The notes: generated by a model from the sequence alone, not told the origin. A stretch of DNA of 43,236 bases from F23-B02 sp045599385 (GCA_045599385.1 JAZRVW010000040.1:1-43236); one strand, 5' to 3'; counted from the first letter of the stretch, positions 31,197 through 40,333 are shown. Numbers and translations: made by a program.

Positions 31197-31511
31197 ATGT
31201 CATTCAATGCAATAACCTGTATTCAGGAAGCAGAGGAAAAAGCCGCAAAAACCGTGGCCGAAGCCGAGGCTGAGGCAAAGCGTTTGATAGCCGATGCCGA
31301 AATCAAGGCGAAGGCGGCAGGCGAGGCAGCCGTTGAAAAGGCTGAATCTGAAATCTGCGAACTGAAGGAAAAATGCGCTGTCAAGGCCGATGAATCGGAA
31401 GCTGCAATCAAGGCTGAGACGGAAACCAAAAAGGCCGTGCTTGCGGCAAAGTCCGACAAGCAGATTGAAAAGGCCGCAATGCTCATCGTAGAAAGGATAG
31501 TGAACAGCTGA
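31197..31511 (+). CDS. ntpF: V/A-type ATPase peripheral stalk subunit (NtpF/AhaH-like)
   Basis: A 104-residue, almost entirely helical Ala/Glu/Lys-rich protein with a right-handed coiled-coil pattern, as expected for the stalk subunit that pairs with subunit E and prevents the catalytic head from rotating. Identification rests on size, composition and position as first gene of the operon, as in the Enterococcus hirae ntpFIKECGABD order. Start ATG 31197 with a G-rich site seven bases upstream; GTG at 31191 is less well placed. Its stop overlaps the ntpI start (TGATG). Confidence 0.8.
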   Translation: MSFNAITCIQEAEEKAAKTVAEAEAEAKRLIADAEIKAKAAGEAAVEKAESEICELKEKCAVKADESEAAIKAETETKKAVLAAKSDKQIEKAAMLIVERIVNS

Positions 31512-33436
31512 TGGCCATAGTAAAAATGAAAAAGCTTCAGCTTATGGTTGTCAGGTCACAGAAGGACAGTCTGCTTGACAAGCTCACCAGACTCGGCTGC
31601 GTTCAGATTTCCGAAATGGACGAAATCCCCGCAGGACTGAAAAACGAGAGCAGTGCAGCCGTCGAGGCAAAAGCCGAACAGACCGCCTTCCTTTCCGCGC
31701 TCAAGGTTCTGGACCGTTATGCTCCCGCAAAGTCCAAGCTTCTTGCCGCCAGACCCGAAATTTCCGAGGACAGCTTCCTCAGCAACGAGGGCTACGGCGA
31801 TGAGCTTGAAGCTGCAGAGTATGTGCTTCAGCTTGAGCAGAAGCTCCGCTCGATTGCAGGCGAGGAAAGCCGCCTCCGTGCAGTGATTGAATCGCTGACA
31901 CCCTGGGCAGCCCTTGATATGCCGCTTCAGACCGTGGGAACAAAGTGCGCAGCCGTGCTGCTCGGCACTATGCCCGCGGAAACCGATTTTGCGGCAGCGG
32001 CGGCTGTGCTTGAGCAAAAGGTGCCCGAGGCCGAGCTGTTTGAGGTATCCGCTGATGAAACCCAGCACTACACGGTGCTGGTGTGCTCAAAGGATATGCA
32101 GGAGCAGGCGCTTGAAGCAGTCCGTGAATACGGCTTTGCACAGACGGGCATAAGCAGCACCGAGGGTACCGCAGCGGAAAATATTGCGGCATCCGAGAAG
32201 CAGCTGCTTGAGCTTGCGGAGCTGAAGAAAAAAACCGAAGCTGAAATAGTTGAATCCGCATCACACAGAGATGCAATCAAGCTCTGTGCAGACAGAGCAG
32301 AAACATCGATTAACCGCGCCGAAGCGGAGGGCAAGCTGGCAGGCAGCGAAAGCGTTGTGTGCTTCACCGGCTGGCTCATGGCTCCCGAAGAGGAGAAATT
32401 TGCCGAGTGCGTGGACAAATTCGACTGTGCATGGGAAACAAGGGATCCCGAACCCGAGGAATATCCCGAGGTTCCCGTAAAGCTGAAAAACAACAAGATA
32501 ACCAATGCGCTTAACATGGTCACAAATATGTACGCTCTGCCTACATACGACGGCGTTGACCCGAATCCGCTTATGGCACCGTTCTTCATTCTGTTCTACG
32601 GTCTTATGATGGCGGATATGGGCTACGGTCTGCTGATGATAATTGCGGCTGTGCTTGCGCTTAAGAAAATTAAACCCAAGGAGGGAACCCTTTCCTTCTG
32701 CCAGCTGCTGCTTTACGGCGGCATCGCAACCTTTGTCTGCGGCGCAATCACCGGCGGCTTCTTCGGCAACTCCCTTGAGGTTATCGGCCGAATTATCGGC
32801 AAGCCTGAGGGCTGGGGTGTCCTTCCCGCACTGTTCAACCCCATGACCGACAGTATGATGGTGCTTATCGGAGCAATGGTCCTCGGTGTCATTCATCTGA
32901 ACACAGGCATGGTGATAAACGCGGTTGAAAAGTGCAAGCGCGGCGAGTATGCCGATGCCATCTGGGAGGAAGGCATGCTGTGGCTTACCCTTGTGGGTAT
33001 TCTGCTTCTGGTCCTCGTAGGCGGCACCGTAAGCAAGATTGTGCTTATTGCAGGCTGTGTCGGCGTGCTCTACGGCGGAAGCCGCGGTGCAAAGGGCTTC
33101 GGCAAGGTCACCAGTATCTTCGGTACCATCTACAATCAGGTAACCGGCTGGTTCGGTGACATTCTGTCCTACGCACGTATCATGGCGCTGATGCTGGCAG
33201 GCTCCGTAATCGGTATGGTTTTCAACACCATCGGCGGCATTGCCAACAGTCTGTGGCTGTTTATTCCCATATTCCTTATCGGCCACGCATTGAACTTCGG
33301 CCTGAACCTTCTGGGCTGCTACGTACATGACCTTCGTCTGCAGTGCCTTGAATACTTCGGCAAGTTCTATAAGGATGGCGGCCTTCCCTTCCGCCCCGTA
33401 ACAATAAAATCAAAATACTATGATGTAGTTAAATAA
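31511..33436 (+). CDS. ntpI: V/A-type ATPase subunit I (a-type stator)
   Basis: The membrane stator that forms the ion half-channels. The 641 residues divide into a soluble N-terminal half with coiled coils (to about residue 340) and a C-terminal half with seven to eight helices beginning MAPFFILFYGLMMADMGYG. The helix with the essential Arg is seen in SYARIMALMLAGSVIG. Shares one base with the ntpF stop codon. Length and arrangement are normal for the bacterial family. Confidence 0.95.
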   Translation: MAIVKMKKLQLMVVRSQKDSLLDKLTRLGCVQISEMDEIPAGLKNESSAAVEAKAEQTAFLSALKVLDRYAPAKSKLLAARPEISEDSFLSNEGYGDELEAAEYVLQLEQKLRSIAGEESRLRAVIESLTPWAALDMPLQTVGTKCAAVLLGTMPAETDFAAAAAVLEQKVPEAELFEVSADETQHYTVLVCSKDMQEQALEAVREYGFAQTGISSTEGTAAENIAASEKQLLELAELKKKTEAEIVESASHRDAIKLCADRAETSINRAEAEGKLAGSESVVCFTGWLMAPEEEKFAECVDKFDCAWETRDPEPEEYPEVPVKLKNNKITNALNMVTNMYALPTYDGVDPNPLMAPFFILFYGLMMADMGYGLLMIIAAVLALKKIKPKEGTLSFCQLLLYGGIATFVCGAITGGFFGNSLEVIGRIIGKPEGWGVLPALFNPMTDSMMVLIGAMVLGVIHLNTGMVINAVEKCKRGEYADAIWEEGMLWLTLVGILLLVLVGGTVSKIVLIAGCVGVLYGGSRGAKGFGKVTSIFGTIYNQVTGWFGDILSYARIMALMLAGSVIGMVFNTIGGIANSLWLFIPIFLIGHALNFGLNLLGCYVHDLRLQCLEYFGKFYKDGGLPFRPVTIKSKYYDVVK

Positions 33437-33451
33437 ACAGGAGGAAATAAA

Positions 33452-33934
33452 ATGGAATTCTTATTTGCAAACACTGGCCTTGCAATTGGCCTTCTCGGCG
33501 CAGGTCTGGCAGCATGTATGGCATGCGCAGGCTCCGCAGTTGGTACCGGTCTTGCAGGTGAAGCAGGCGCAGGCCTCATCACCGAAGAGCCCGAAAAGTT
33601 CGGTAAGGCAATGGTACTTCAGGTTATCCCCGGCACCCAGGGCCTTTACGGTCTGGTCGTTTTCTTCGTAGCCATCATGCAGATGGGCCTTCTCGACGGC
33701 TCCGCTGCAAACCTCAGCTTCGTTGACGGCTGCCGTTACTTCGCAGCCTGCATGCCCATCGCCATCGGCGGTCTTGTATCCGCAATCGGTCAGGGCAAGG
33801 TTGCAGCCGCTTCCGTAAGCCTGCTCGCAAAGAACCCTGATCACTGGGCAAAGGGCATGATCCTCTGCATTATCGTTGAGTTCTACGCCATTCTGTCTCT
33901 GCTCGCTTCCATGATGATGCTTCTCTTCATCTGA
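33452..33934 (+). CDS. ntpK: V-type ATPase rotor subunit K (proteolipid), sodium type
   Basis: A 160-residue four-helix rotor subunit, a duplicated hairpin with one ion carboxylate. Residues matching the sodium ligands of E. hirae NtpK are present: Thr62 and Gln63 in PGTQGLYG, Gln114 in GQGKVAAA and Glu143 in VEFYAIL. The first hairpin lacks a carboxylate, as in E. hirae. This predicts sodium rather than proton transport. AGGAGG precedes the ATG. It follows ntpI by 15 bases. Confidence 0.96.
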   Translation: MEFLFANTGLAIGLLGAGLAACMACAGSAVGTGLAGEAGAGLITEEPEKFGKAMVLQVIPGTQGLYGLVVFFVAIMQMGLLDGSAANLSFVDGCRYFAACMPIAIGGLVSAIGQGKVAAASVSLLAKNPDHWAKGMILCIIVEFYAILSLLASMMMLLFI

Positions 33935-33973
33935 TGCGGACATAAAAAATAGACAAAAAGGCGGGACTTTTAT

Positions 33974-34573
33974 ATGAAAGGTACTGAAAAAATAATAGCT
34001 CGCATCGAAAACGAAGCCAAGGCTCAGGCAGATGAAATCATCGCCAAGGCCGAGGCTGAAGCCGCAGCAATCCTTGAGGAAGGCAACAAAGCAGCCCAGG
34101 AAAAGTACTGGGACAAAATCAGAGCCGGCACAAAGGAAGGCGAGGCACTGGTGGAGCACAGAACGCGCAATGCCGAGATGGAGGCAAAGAAGAGCATTCT
34201 GGCCACAAAGCAGGAGCAGATTTCCAAGGTGTTTGACAGAGCAAAGGAGCTTCTTGTCAAGATTCCTCAGGAAGACTATGTTAAGCTCCTTGCAGGCATG
34301 GCAAAGGATGCCTCCTCCAGCGGTCAGGAGCTTCTGATTTTCAATGAGTGTGACAAGGCTGCCGTGGGCAAAGCGGTGGCAAAGGCTGCAAACGAGCTTC
34401 TGGCTGCGGAGGGTAAGGACAATAAGCTTACCGTTGCAGAGGAAACCCGCGAAATCATGGGCGGCTTTGTTCTGAAGCAGGGCGGCATCGAAGTAAACTG
34501 CAGCATCGAAACTCTCGTGGATATGCAGCGTGACAGAACAGCGGCTTCCGTAGCGGCTGTGCTGTTTGAATAA
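33974..34573 (+). CDS. ntpE: V/A-type ATPase subunit E
   Basis: Peripheral stalk subunit of 199 residues: a long N-terminal helix (IENEAKAQADEIIAKAEAEAAAILEE) that pairs with the first operon product, and a globular C-terminus (from ~residue 90) ending in the GGFVLKQGGIEVNCSIETLV fold that docks on the catalytic head. GGCGGG precedes the start. Placed after ntpK and before ntpC as in other Firmicutes. Confidence 0.93.
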   Translation: MKGTEKIIARIENEAKAQADEIIAKAEAEAAAILEEGNKAAQEKYWDKIRAGTKEGEALVEHRTRNAEMEAKKSILATKQEQISKVFDRAKELLVKIPQEDYVKLLAGMAKDASSSGQELLIFNECDKAAVGKAVAKAANELLAAEGKDNKLTVAEETREIMGGFVLKQGGIEVNCSIETLVDMQRDRTAASVAAVLFE

Positions 34574-34608
34574 GCGGCGCTGAAATCCCGCGAAAGGGAG
34601 GTTAGGAA

Positions 34609-35610
34609 TTGTCTGATAAAAAGTGCGAAAAGGAAAAATATCTGTTTCTGTCCGCACATTTGAGAGCCAGAGAAGCAAAAATGCTCACCGCGGAAAAGGC
34701 GTCAAGACTGCTTGATGCAGTAAGCTTTGACGAGGCGGCAAAGCAGCTTTGCGAATGCGGCTATGAGGATATGTCCGGTATGAGCGTGGGTGAAATCTCC
34801 GATGCGCTTAACGCACGCAAGGGAGAGGTATTCAAGGATATCACCAATCTTCTGCCGGATAAGGAAATAGCGGATATTTTCCGCATCAAGTATGATTACC
34901 ACAATGCCAAGGTTCTTATTAAGGCCGAGGCAATGAACAGCGAGAGATTTGACCTTTTAAGCAGCGCGGGACGTATGACTCCCGAGGCAATCGCCACGGC
35001 ATACAGAGAAGAAAACTTTGTTTTCTGCCCCAATATTCTGGCAAAGGCCATGCTGGAAGCCAAGCGCGTTTTAAACCGCAGCGAAAATCCCCAGCTGGCA
35101 GACTTCGTTCTGGATAAGGCATGCTTTGCCGAGCTCGGCGCGGTTTCCGAAAAGCTGGGCAGCAAGTTCATCAAGGGCTATGTTGAAATTCTCATCGACT
35201 GCGCGAATCTCAAAACCGCAGTACGCTGCATGAGAATGAACAAGAATGCCGACTTCATGCGCAATGCGCTTATCCCCGGCGGCAGCGTTTTTACCGAGCG
35301 TATCGCTTCGGTAAACTCCCCCGAGGCACTTTCTGCGGCATTCGGCGTGTCAAAGCTTAAGGCAGCAGCCGTAAAGGGTGCCGAGTCCGTGAACGGAGGC
35401 AGAATGACCGCCTTTGAGCTTGCCTGCGACAACTCGGTCATGGCCTATCTCAAGGACGCAAAGCTTGTATCCTTCGGCGAGGCAACAGTAGTTGCATACC
35501 TTGCGGGCTTTGAGGCCGAGCTCACCGCTGTGCGCATGATTCTTACGGGCATGAAGGCGGGCATCTCACCCGACACAATCCGTGAAAGGCTGCGTGATTT
35601 CTATGCTTAA
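34609..35610 (+). CDS. ntpC: V/A-type ATPase subunit C (rotor-shaft socket)
   Basis: A 333-residue all-helical funnel-shaped protein linking the central shaft to the rotor ring. Family features: LRAREAKMLTAEKASRLL near the start, IKYDYHNAKVLIKAE near residue 95 and the YLAGFEAELTAVRMILTGM C-terminus. Start codon is TTG at 34609 with GGGAGG seven bases upstream. Its last codons overlap the ATG of the next subunit by eight bases. Confidence 0.92.
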   Translation: MSDKKCEKEKYLFLSAHLRAREAKMLTAEKASRLLDAVSFDEAAKQLCECGYEDMSGMSVGEISDALNARKGEVFKDITNLLPDKEIADIFRIKYDYHNAKVLIKAEAMNSERFDLLSSAGRMTPEAIATAYREENFVFCPNILAKAMLEAKRVLNRSENPQLADFVLDKACFAELGAVSEKLGSKFIKGYVEILIDCANLKTAVRCMRMNKNADFMRNALIPGGSVFTERIASVNSPEALSAAFGVSKLKAAAVKGAESVNGGRMTAFELACDNSVMAYLKDAKLVSFGEATVVAYLAGFEAELTAVRMILTGMKAGISPDTIRERLRDFYA

Positions 35611-35926
35611 AATTGCAGTTGTGGGCGGACACGAAACGGTCATGGGCTTCAAGGCTCTCGGACTGGACGCGTTCCCCGTATCCGATCCCGCGGAGGCAAA
35701 GAAGGTTCTCCGCAGCATTACCCGCGAAGATGAGGATTACGCCATCATTTACCTTGAGGAAAATCTGGCGGAGCCTCTCAAGGCGGAAATCGATAAATAT
35801 AAGGACAGTCCCACCCCCGCAATCATTCTGATTCCGGGCAGGGAAGGCTCACTGGGTCTGGGACTTACGGCGCTGAATGCTGCCGTTGAACGTGCGGTAG
35901 GCACGAACATCCTTGAAAATAATTAA
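35603..35926 (+). CDS. ntpG: V/A-type ATPase subunit F (NtpG in E. hirae)
   Basis: A 107-residue central-shaft subunit with a Rossmann-like fold: KIAVVGGHETVMGFKALGLD, the DYAIIYLEENLAE strand and the PAIILIPGREGSLGLGL end. It contacts subunit D and the catalytic head. Start at ATG 35603, overlapping ntpC; the in-frame GTG at 35582 lies inside ntpC and is less likely. Confidence 0.92.
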   Translation: MLKIAVVGGHETVMGFKALGLDAFPVSDPAEAKKVLRSITREDEDYAIIYLEENLAEPLKAEIDKYKDSPTPAIILIPGREGSLGLGLTALNAAVERAVGTNILENN

Positions 35927-35943
35927 GAAAGTCAGGTAGCTAT

Positions 35944-37713
35944 ATGAGCGGAACTATATTAAAAGTATCCGGCCCTCTGGTTATCGCTGATGGACTTGCA
36001 GACGCAAACGTATCCGACGTTGTAAGAGTCGGCAATCAGCGTCTTATCGGCGAAATCCTTCAGATGACCGGCGACAGCGCATCTATCCAGGTTTACGAAG
36101 AGACCTCCGGTCTCGGACCCGGTGCCGCTGTTGAATCCACCGGAATGCCCATGTCCGTTGAACTCGGACCCGGCATGCTGGAAAACATCTATGACGGTAT
36201 CCAGCGTCCTCTGCCTGAAATCCGTGAGATTGCAGGCTCCGTCATCACCCGCGGTGTTGACGTTCCCGCACTGAACCGCAGCAAGAAGTGGGACTTCGTT
36301 CCCGTTGCAAAGGTGGGCGATAAGCTCGTCGGCGGTGACGTACTCGGTACCGTTCAGGAAACCACCGCAATATGCCACAAGATAATGGTGCCCCCCACAA
36401 AGAAGGGTACCGTGGTTGAAATCAAGGCAGGCAGCTTCACCGTTACCGAAGTTGTTGCGGTTCTTGAAGACGATAAGGGCGAAAAGTTCGAGCTGACCAT
36501 GATGCAGAAGTGGCCCGTACGTATCAACCGCCCCTACTCAAAGAAGTTTATGCCCAGCCGTCCCATGAACTCCGGCCAGCGTATCATCGATACTCTGTTC
36601 CCCATCGCAAAGGGCGGCACCGCTGCAGTCCCCGGTCCCTTCGGCTCCGGCAAGACCGTTGTTCAGCACCAGCTGGCAAAGTGGTCCGACGTTGACATCG
36701 TTGTCTACATCGGCTGCGGCGAACGCGGCAACGAAATGACCGACGTTCTCATGGAGTTCCCCGAGCTGACCGACCCGCGCAACGGCGAGCCCCTCATGAA
36801 GAGAACCGTTCTTATTGCAAACACCTCCGATATGCCCGTTGCGGCACGTGAGGCTTCCATCTACACCGGCATTACCATCGCAGAGTATTTCCGTGACATG
36901 GGCTATGACGTTGCTGTTCTTGCAGACTCCACTTCCCGTTGGGCAGAGGCCCTGCGTGAGATGTCCGGCCGTCTGGAAGAGATGCCCGGCGAAGAAGGCT
37001 ATCCCGCATACCTGGCATCACGTATTGCCCAGTTCTATGAAAGAGCAGGCTGCGTAGAGTGCCTCGGCTCCGATGAGCGCAAGGGCTCCGTTACCGCAAT
37101 CGGCGCTGTTTCACCTCCGGGCGGCGATATTTCCGAGCCTGTTTCCCAGGCAACCATGCGTATCGTCAAGGTCTTCTGGGCTCTGGACTCCAGCCTTGCC
37201 TACGCACGTCACTTCCCCGCAATCAACTGGCTGACCTCCTACTCTCTGTATGTTGACACCCTGGCCTCCTGGTACAACGAGGAGTTCGGAGCCGTCTACA
37301 TGGCAAATCGCGACAAGGCAATGCATATCCTGCAGGAAGAGAACGAGCTTCAGGAAATCGTACGACTTGTCGGTCAGGACGCACTGAGCGCAGGCGACCG
37401 TCTTACCATGGAAACCGCAAAGATGATCCGCGAGGACTTCCTGCAGCAGAACGCATTCGTGGACGAGGACGCATACTCCTCCTATGCAAAGCAGTTCAAG
37501 CTTCTTGACATGATTCTCAAGTTTGACGAAATGAGCCGTGCGGCACTGGACAAGGGCGCCGACATGAAGGGTCTCTTCGCCATCAGCGCACGCGAAAAAA
37601 TCGGTCGTGCAAAGATGGTTGCTCCCGACAAATACGAGGCAGAATTTGCCGCAATCGTTGCTGATATGAAGAATGAAATTGATGCAGTTATTGCCGGAGG
37701 TGAGGACGCATGA
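35944..37713 (+). CDS. ntpA: V/A-type ATPase catalytic subunit A
   Basis: Catalytic, ATP-binding subunit, 589 residues. The P-loop GPFGSGKT lies at residues 231-238, the catalytic Glu in GCGERGNEMTD follows near 260, and Walker B is in VAVLADSTSRWAEALRE. The bulge domain typical of A subunits lies at about residues 115-185. AGGTAG precedes the ATG. Its stop overlaps the ntpB start as ATGA, ensuring balanced A and B synthesis. Confidence 0.98.
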   Translation: MSGTILKVSGPLVIADGLADANVSDVVRVGNQRLIGEILQMTGDSASIQVYEETSGLGPGAAVESTGMPMSVELGPGMLENIYDGIQRPLPEIREIAGSVITRGVDVPALNRSKKWDFVPVAKVGDKLVGGDVLGTVQETTAICHKIMVPPTKKGTVVEIKAGSFTVTEVVAVLEDDKGEKFELTMMQKWPVRINRPYSKKFMPSRPMNSGQRIIDTLFPIAKGGTAAVPGPFGSGKTVVQHQLAKWSDVDIVVYIGCGERGNEMTDVLMEFPELTDPRNGEPLMKRTVLIANTSDMPVAAREASIYTGITIAEYFRDMGYDVAVLADSTSRWAEALREMSGRLEEMPGEEGYPAYLASRIAQFYERAGCVECLGSDERKGSVTAIGAVSPPGGDISEPVSQATMRIVKVFWALDSSLAYARHFPAINWLTSYSLYVDTLASWYNEEFGAVYMANRDKAMHILQEENELQEIVRLVGQDALSAGDRLTMETAKMIREDFLQQNAFVDEDAYSSYAKQFKLLDMILKFDEMSRAALDKGADMKGLFAISAREKIGRAKMVAPDKYEAEFAAIVADMKNEIDAVIAGGEDA

Positions 37714-39077
37714 TTAAGAATTTTAAAACCATTAAAGAAGTTGCGAGTCCTCTGATGGCAGTCGTCCAGGTTGACGGCGTTACCTACGACGAGCTTGCTG
37801 AAATCGAACTCCCCACCGGCGAAGTCCGTCTGGGCAAGGTTCTTGAGGTTGAAGGCGATAAGGCTGTTGTTCAGCTCTTCGACTCAGCCCAGGGCATCAA
37901 CGTTGCAAACACCAAGGTACGCTTCCTCGGTCATCCTCTGGAGCTTGCTGTTTCCGAGGATATGCTGGGCCGCGTATTTAACGGCATGGGCAAGCCCATT
38001 GACGGCGGTCCCGAAATTCTTGCCGAGGCACACCGCGACATCAACGGTCTGCCCATGAACCCCGCAGCCCGTGCATACCCCGCAGAATTCATTCAGACCG
38101 GTGTTTCCACCATCGACGGTCTGAACACTCTGGTAAGAGGCCAGAAGCTTCCTATCTTCTCCGCCTCCGGTCTGCCCCATGCGGCACTTGCAGCCCAGAT
38201 TGCACGTCAGGCAAAGGTTCTGGGTGACGGCGAAAGCTTCGCTGTTGTATTCGCTGCCGTAGGTATCACCTTCGAGGAAAGCGAATACTTCATCAATGAC
38301 TTCAAGCGCACCGGCGCTATCGACCGTACCGTTGTTTTCTCCAACCTTGCAAACGACCCCGCAGTTGAGCGTATTGCGACTCCCCGTATGGCTCTGACCG
38401 CTGCCGAGTATCTTGCATTCGAGAAGGACATGCAGGTTCTGGTCATCATCACCGACATCACCAACTACGCAGAAGCTCTGCGTGAGGTTTCCGCAGCAAA
38501 GAAGGAAGTACCCGGCCGCCGCGGCTATCCCGGCTACCTGTACACCGACCTTGCAACCATGTACGAACGCGCCGGCCGCCGCATCGGTAAGAAGGGCTCC
38601 ATCACCATGATTCCCATTCTGACCATGCCTGAAGACGACAAGACCCACCCCATTCCCGACCTTACCGGCTACATCACCGAGGGTCAGATTATCCTCAGCC
38701 GTGACCTGCACCGCAAGGGCATCGTTCCTCCCGTTGACGTTCTGCCTTCTCTGAGCCGTCTGAAAGATAAGGGCATCGGCGCAGGCAAGACCCGTGAGGA
38801 CCACTCCGGCACCATGAACCAGCTCTTCGCCGCATACTCCCGCGGCAAAGACGCAAAGGAACTCATGACAATCCTTGGCGAAGCCGCACTGAGCGATGAC
38901 GACAAGCAGTTTGCAAAGTTTGCCGACGAGTTTGAAAAGCGCTACGTCAACCAGGGCAATGACACCAACCGCAGCATCGAGGAAACTCTCGATCTCGGCT
39001 GGGATCTGCTGAAGCTTCTGCCCAGAGCGGAACTGAAGAGAATCAAACCCGAGCTCATCGAAAAGTACATGAAGTAA
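37710..39077 (+). CDS. ntpB: V/A-type ATPase subunit B
   Basis: Non-catalytic nucleotide-binding-like subunit, 455 residues, alternating with A in the head. It lacks an intact P-loop but carries LVRGQKLPIFSASGLPH, the VLVIITDITNYAEALREVS strand and the MPEDDKTHPIPDLTGYITEGQ loop. The Arg that completes the A-subunit active site is expected in PSLSRLKDKGIG. Coupled to ntpA by a 4-base overlap. Confidence 0.98.
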   Translation: MIKNFKTIKEVASPLMAVVQVDGVTYDELAEIELPTGEVRLGKVLEVEGDKAVVQLFDSAQGINVANTKVRFLGHPLELAVSEDMLGRVFNGMGKPIDGGPEILAEAHRDINGLPMNPAARAYPAEFIQTGVSTIDGLNTLVRGQKLPIFSASGLPHAALAAQIARQAKVLGDGESFAVVFAAVGITFEESEYFINDFKRTGAIDRTVVFSNLANDPAVERIATPRMALTAAEYLAFEKDMQVLVIITDITNYAEALREVSAAKKEVPGRRGYPGYLYTDLATMYERAGRRIGKKGSITMIPILTMPEDDKTHPIPDLTGYITEGQIILSRDLHRKGIVPPVDVLPSLSRLKDKGIGAGKTREDHSGTMNQLFAAYSRGKDAKELMTILGEAALSDDDKQFAKFADEFEKRYVNQGNDTNRSIEETLDLGWDLLKLLPRAELKRIKPELIEKYMK

Positions 39078-39089
39078 GGGGGAAGAAAT

Positions 39090-39740
39090 TTGGCAAGCAC
39101 CACAATTACCCCCACCAGAATGGTGCTGAAACAGCTCAAAGGCAGACTTAAAACCGCACGCCGCGGTCACAAGCTTATGAAAGATAAGCGCGATGAGCTG
39201 ATGCGCCGGTTTCTGGAGATTGTACGTGTGAACAAGGAACTGCGCGAGCGCGTAGAAAAGGGACTCACAAACGCCTTCGCGGCACAGCAGGTGGCAAGCT
39301 CCGTCATGTCACCCGAAATGCTGGAGCAGGCACTTCTGTATCCCCGCCAGAGCGTTGAGCTTGACATGAAGTTCAAGAACATCATGAGCGTCAACGTTCC
39401 CGAGTATTCCTTCCACACCAAGAATAACGACCCCTCTGAGATTTACCCCTACGGCTTTGCACAGACCAGCGGCGAGCTTGACGATGCCCTGGACGAGCTG
39501 GCAAGAGTTTTCGAGGATATGCTTGAGCTTGCGCAGGTTGAAAAGACCATGCAGCTGCTTGCGGAGGAGATTGAAAAGACCCGCCGCAGAGTCAATGCGC
39601 TTGAGTACGTCATGATTCCCGAGCTTGAGGAGAACATCAAGTACATCTCCATGAAGCTTGAGGAAAACGAAAACGCCACAAAGGTAAGACTCCTGAAGGT
39701 CAAGGAAATGGTTCTTCAGAACGCACACGATTTTAAGTAA
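39090..39740 (+). CDS. ntpD: V/A-type ATPase central shaft subunit D
   Basis: Rotating shaft subunit, 216 residues, two long helices forming a coiled coil: TRMVLKQLKGRLKTARRGHKL-like N-terminus and RVNALEYVMIPELEENIKYI near the C-terminus. The start is TTG at 39090 with GGGGGAAG upstream. Last gene of the operon; the E. hirae ntpH and ntpJ genes do not follow. A C/G-rich hairpin (39797-39835) lies about 55 bases downstream. Confidence 0.95.
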   Translation: MASTTITPTRMVLKQLKGRLKTARRGHKLMKDKRDELMRRFLEIVRVNKELRERVEKGLTNAFAAQQVASSVMSPEMLEQALLYPRQSVELDMKFKNIMSVNVPEYSFHTKNNDPSEIYPYGFAQTSGELDDALDELARVFEDMLELAQVEKTMQLLAEEIEKTRRRVNALEYVMIPELEENIKYISMKLEENENATKVRLLKVKEMVLQNAHDFK

Positions 39741-39796
39741 TAAAATCACCACTCGCAATTGAAGCGAACCGTAAAAATCGGACAATAGACAAAAGC

Positions 39797-39835
39797 CCCC
39801 CCTATGTAGAAAAACAGAAGTACTGCATAGGGGGG
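39797..39835. terminator. Hairpin after the V-ATPase operon
   Basis: CCCCCCTATG (39797-39806) and CATAGGGGGG (39826-39835). It lacks a T run, so it may be a 3' stabiliser or part of a repeat rather than a classic terminator. Confidence 0.5.
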
Positions 39836-40132
39836 TAATATTATGCCGGGGAAATACGAAAAATTGCCTTCGGCAATTTAAAAGAGGTCGGCAGTTCGAA
39901 TACCGACAAAATGAAATTCCAAATAGAAGCATGGGGAGAGCACGAGAGGGGATTTCGTCAGAACAACGCCGAAAGGTCACGATATCCCGCAAGCGGAACA
40001 TCATCGACCGACGGCATTGTTCTTCCTTTTCAAACCGAACCCACTTCATTGGGCTTCGGTTTGAGTGTTGATATCCTCTCATAACAAATTGAGCGAAGCG
40101 GATAAATCAGCAAGGCGAAGCCTTGCAGCGAC
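39836..40132. other. Non-coding repeat-rich stretch with tRNA-Thr fragments
   Basis: No convincing gene. It contains the hairpin AAATTGCC/GGCAATTT (39861-39879), followed by 18 bases identical to the T-arm region of the tRNA-Thr gene but in opposite orientation (39884-39901), a hairpin AACCGAA/TTCGGTT (about 40037-40062), and GCAAGGC/GCCTTGC (about 40109-40126). A minus-strand ORF across it is judged spurious. Confidence 0.5.
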
Positions 40133-40165
40133 AAAAAAGCCCGTTCTACAGAACGGGCTTTTTTT
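40133..40165. terminator. Intrinsic terminator beside the tRNA-Thr remnant
   Basis: AAAAAAGCCCGTTC / GAACGGGCTTTTTT, perfect 14-bp stem with a four-base loop; works in both directions. Confidence 0.88.
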
Positions 40166-40192
40166 GGAGCTGCTGGGCAGATTCGAACTGCC
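40165..40192 (-). pseudogene. Partial duplicate of the tRNA-Thr 3' end
   Basis: 28 bases identical to 40334-40361, the 3' end of the tRNA-Thr gene including CCA and the T-loop, same orientation, then the match stops. Like the intact gene it abuts a terminator. Confidence 0.85.
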
Positions 40193-40281
40193 ATAACGCA
40201 TAATGCTTGCGCATTATGTGTTATGATGCCGGATTTAAAAAATAAATTGCCTTCGGCAATTTAATAAGAGGTCGGCAGTTC
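40185..40281. repeat. ~97-bp palindromic element with tRNA-derived ends
   Basis: Bounded by GAACTGCC (40185-40192) and GGCAGTTC (40274-40281), which are inverted. Inside are hairpins CATAACGCATAATGC/GCATTATGTGTTATG (40192-40225) and AAATTGCC/GGCAATTT (40244-40262). The segment AAATTGCC...GAGGTCGGCAGTTC also occurs at 39861-39897. Confidence 0.55.
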
Positions 40282-40298
40282 TCATCTTTCACAAATGC

Positions 40299-40332
40299 AA
40301 AAAGACAGTTACCCGAATGGGTAACTGTCTTT
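40299..40332 (-). terminator. Terminator of the tRNA operon
   Basis: AAAGACAGTTACCC / GGGTAACTGTCTTT, perfect 14-bp stem with a four-base loop, one base beyond the tRNA-Thr CCA end on the minus strand. Confidence 0.9.
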
Positions 40333-40333
40333 C

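Noticed and set aside
32261..33328. 355-codon minus-strand ORF
   Set aside because: Antisense shadow of ntpI.
37884..39170. 428-codon minus-strand ORF
   Set aside because: Antisense shadow of ntpB; no domain and no ribosome binding site.
39309..40082. 257-codon minus-strand ORF across the end of ntpD and the repeat region
   Set aside because: Half is antisense to ntpD and the rest crosses hairpins and tRNA fragments; composition is not protein-like.
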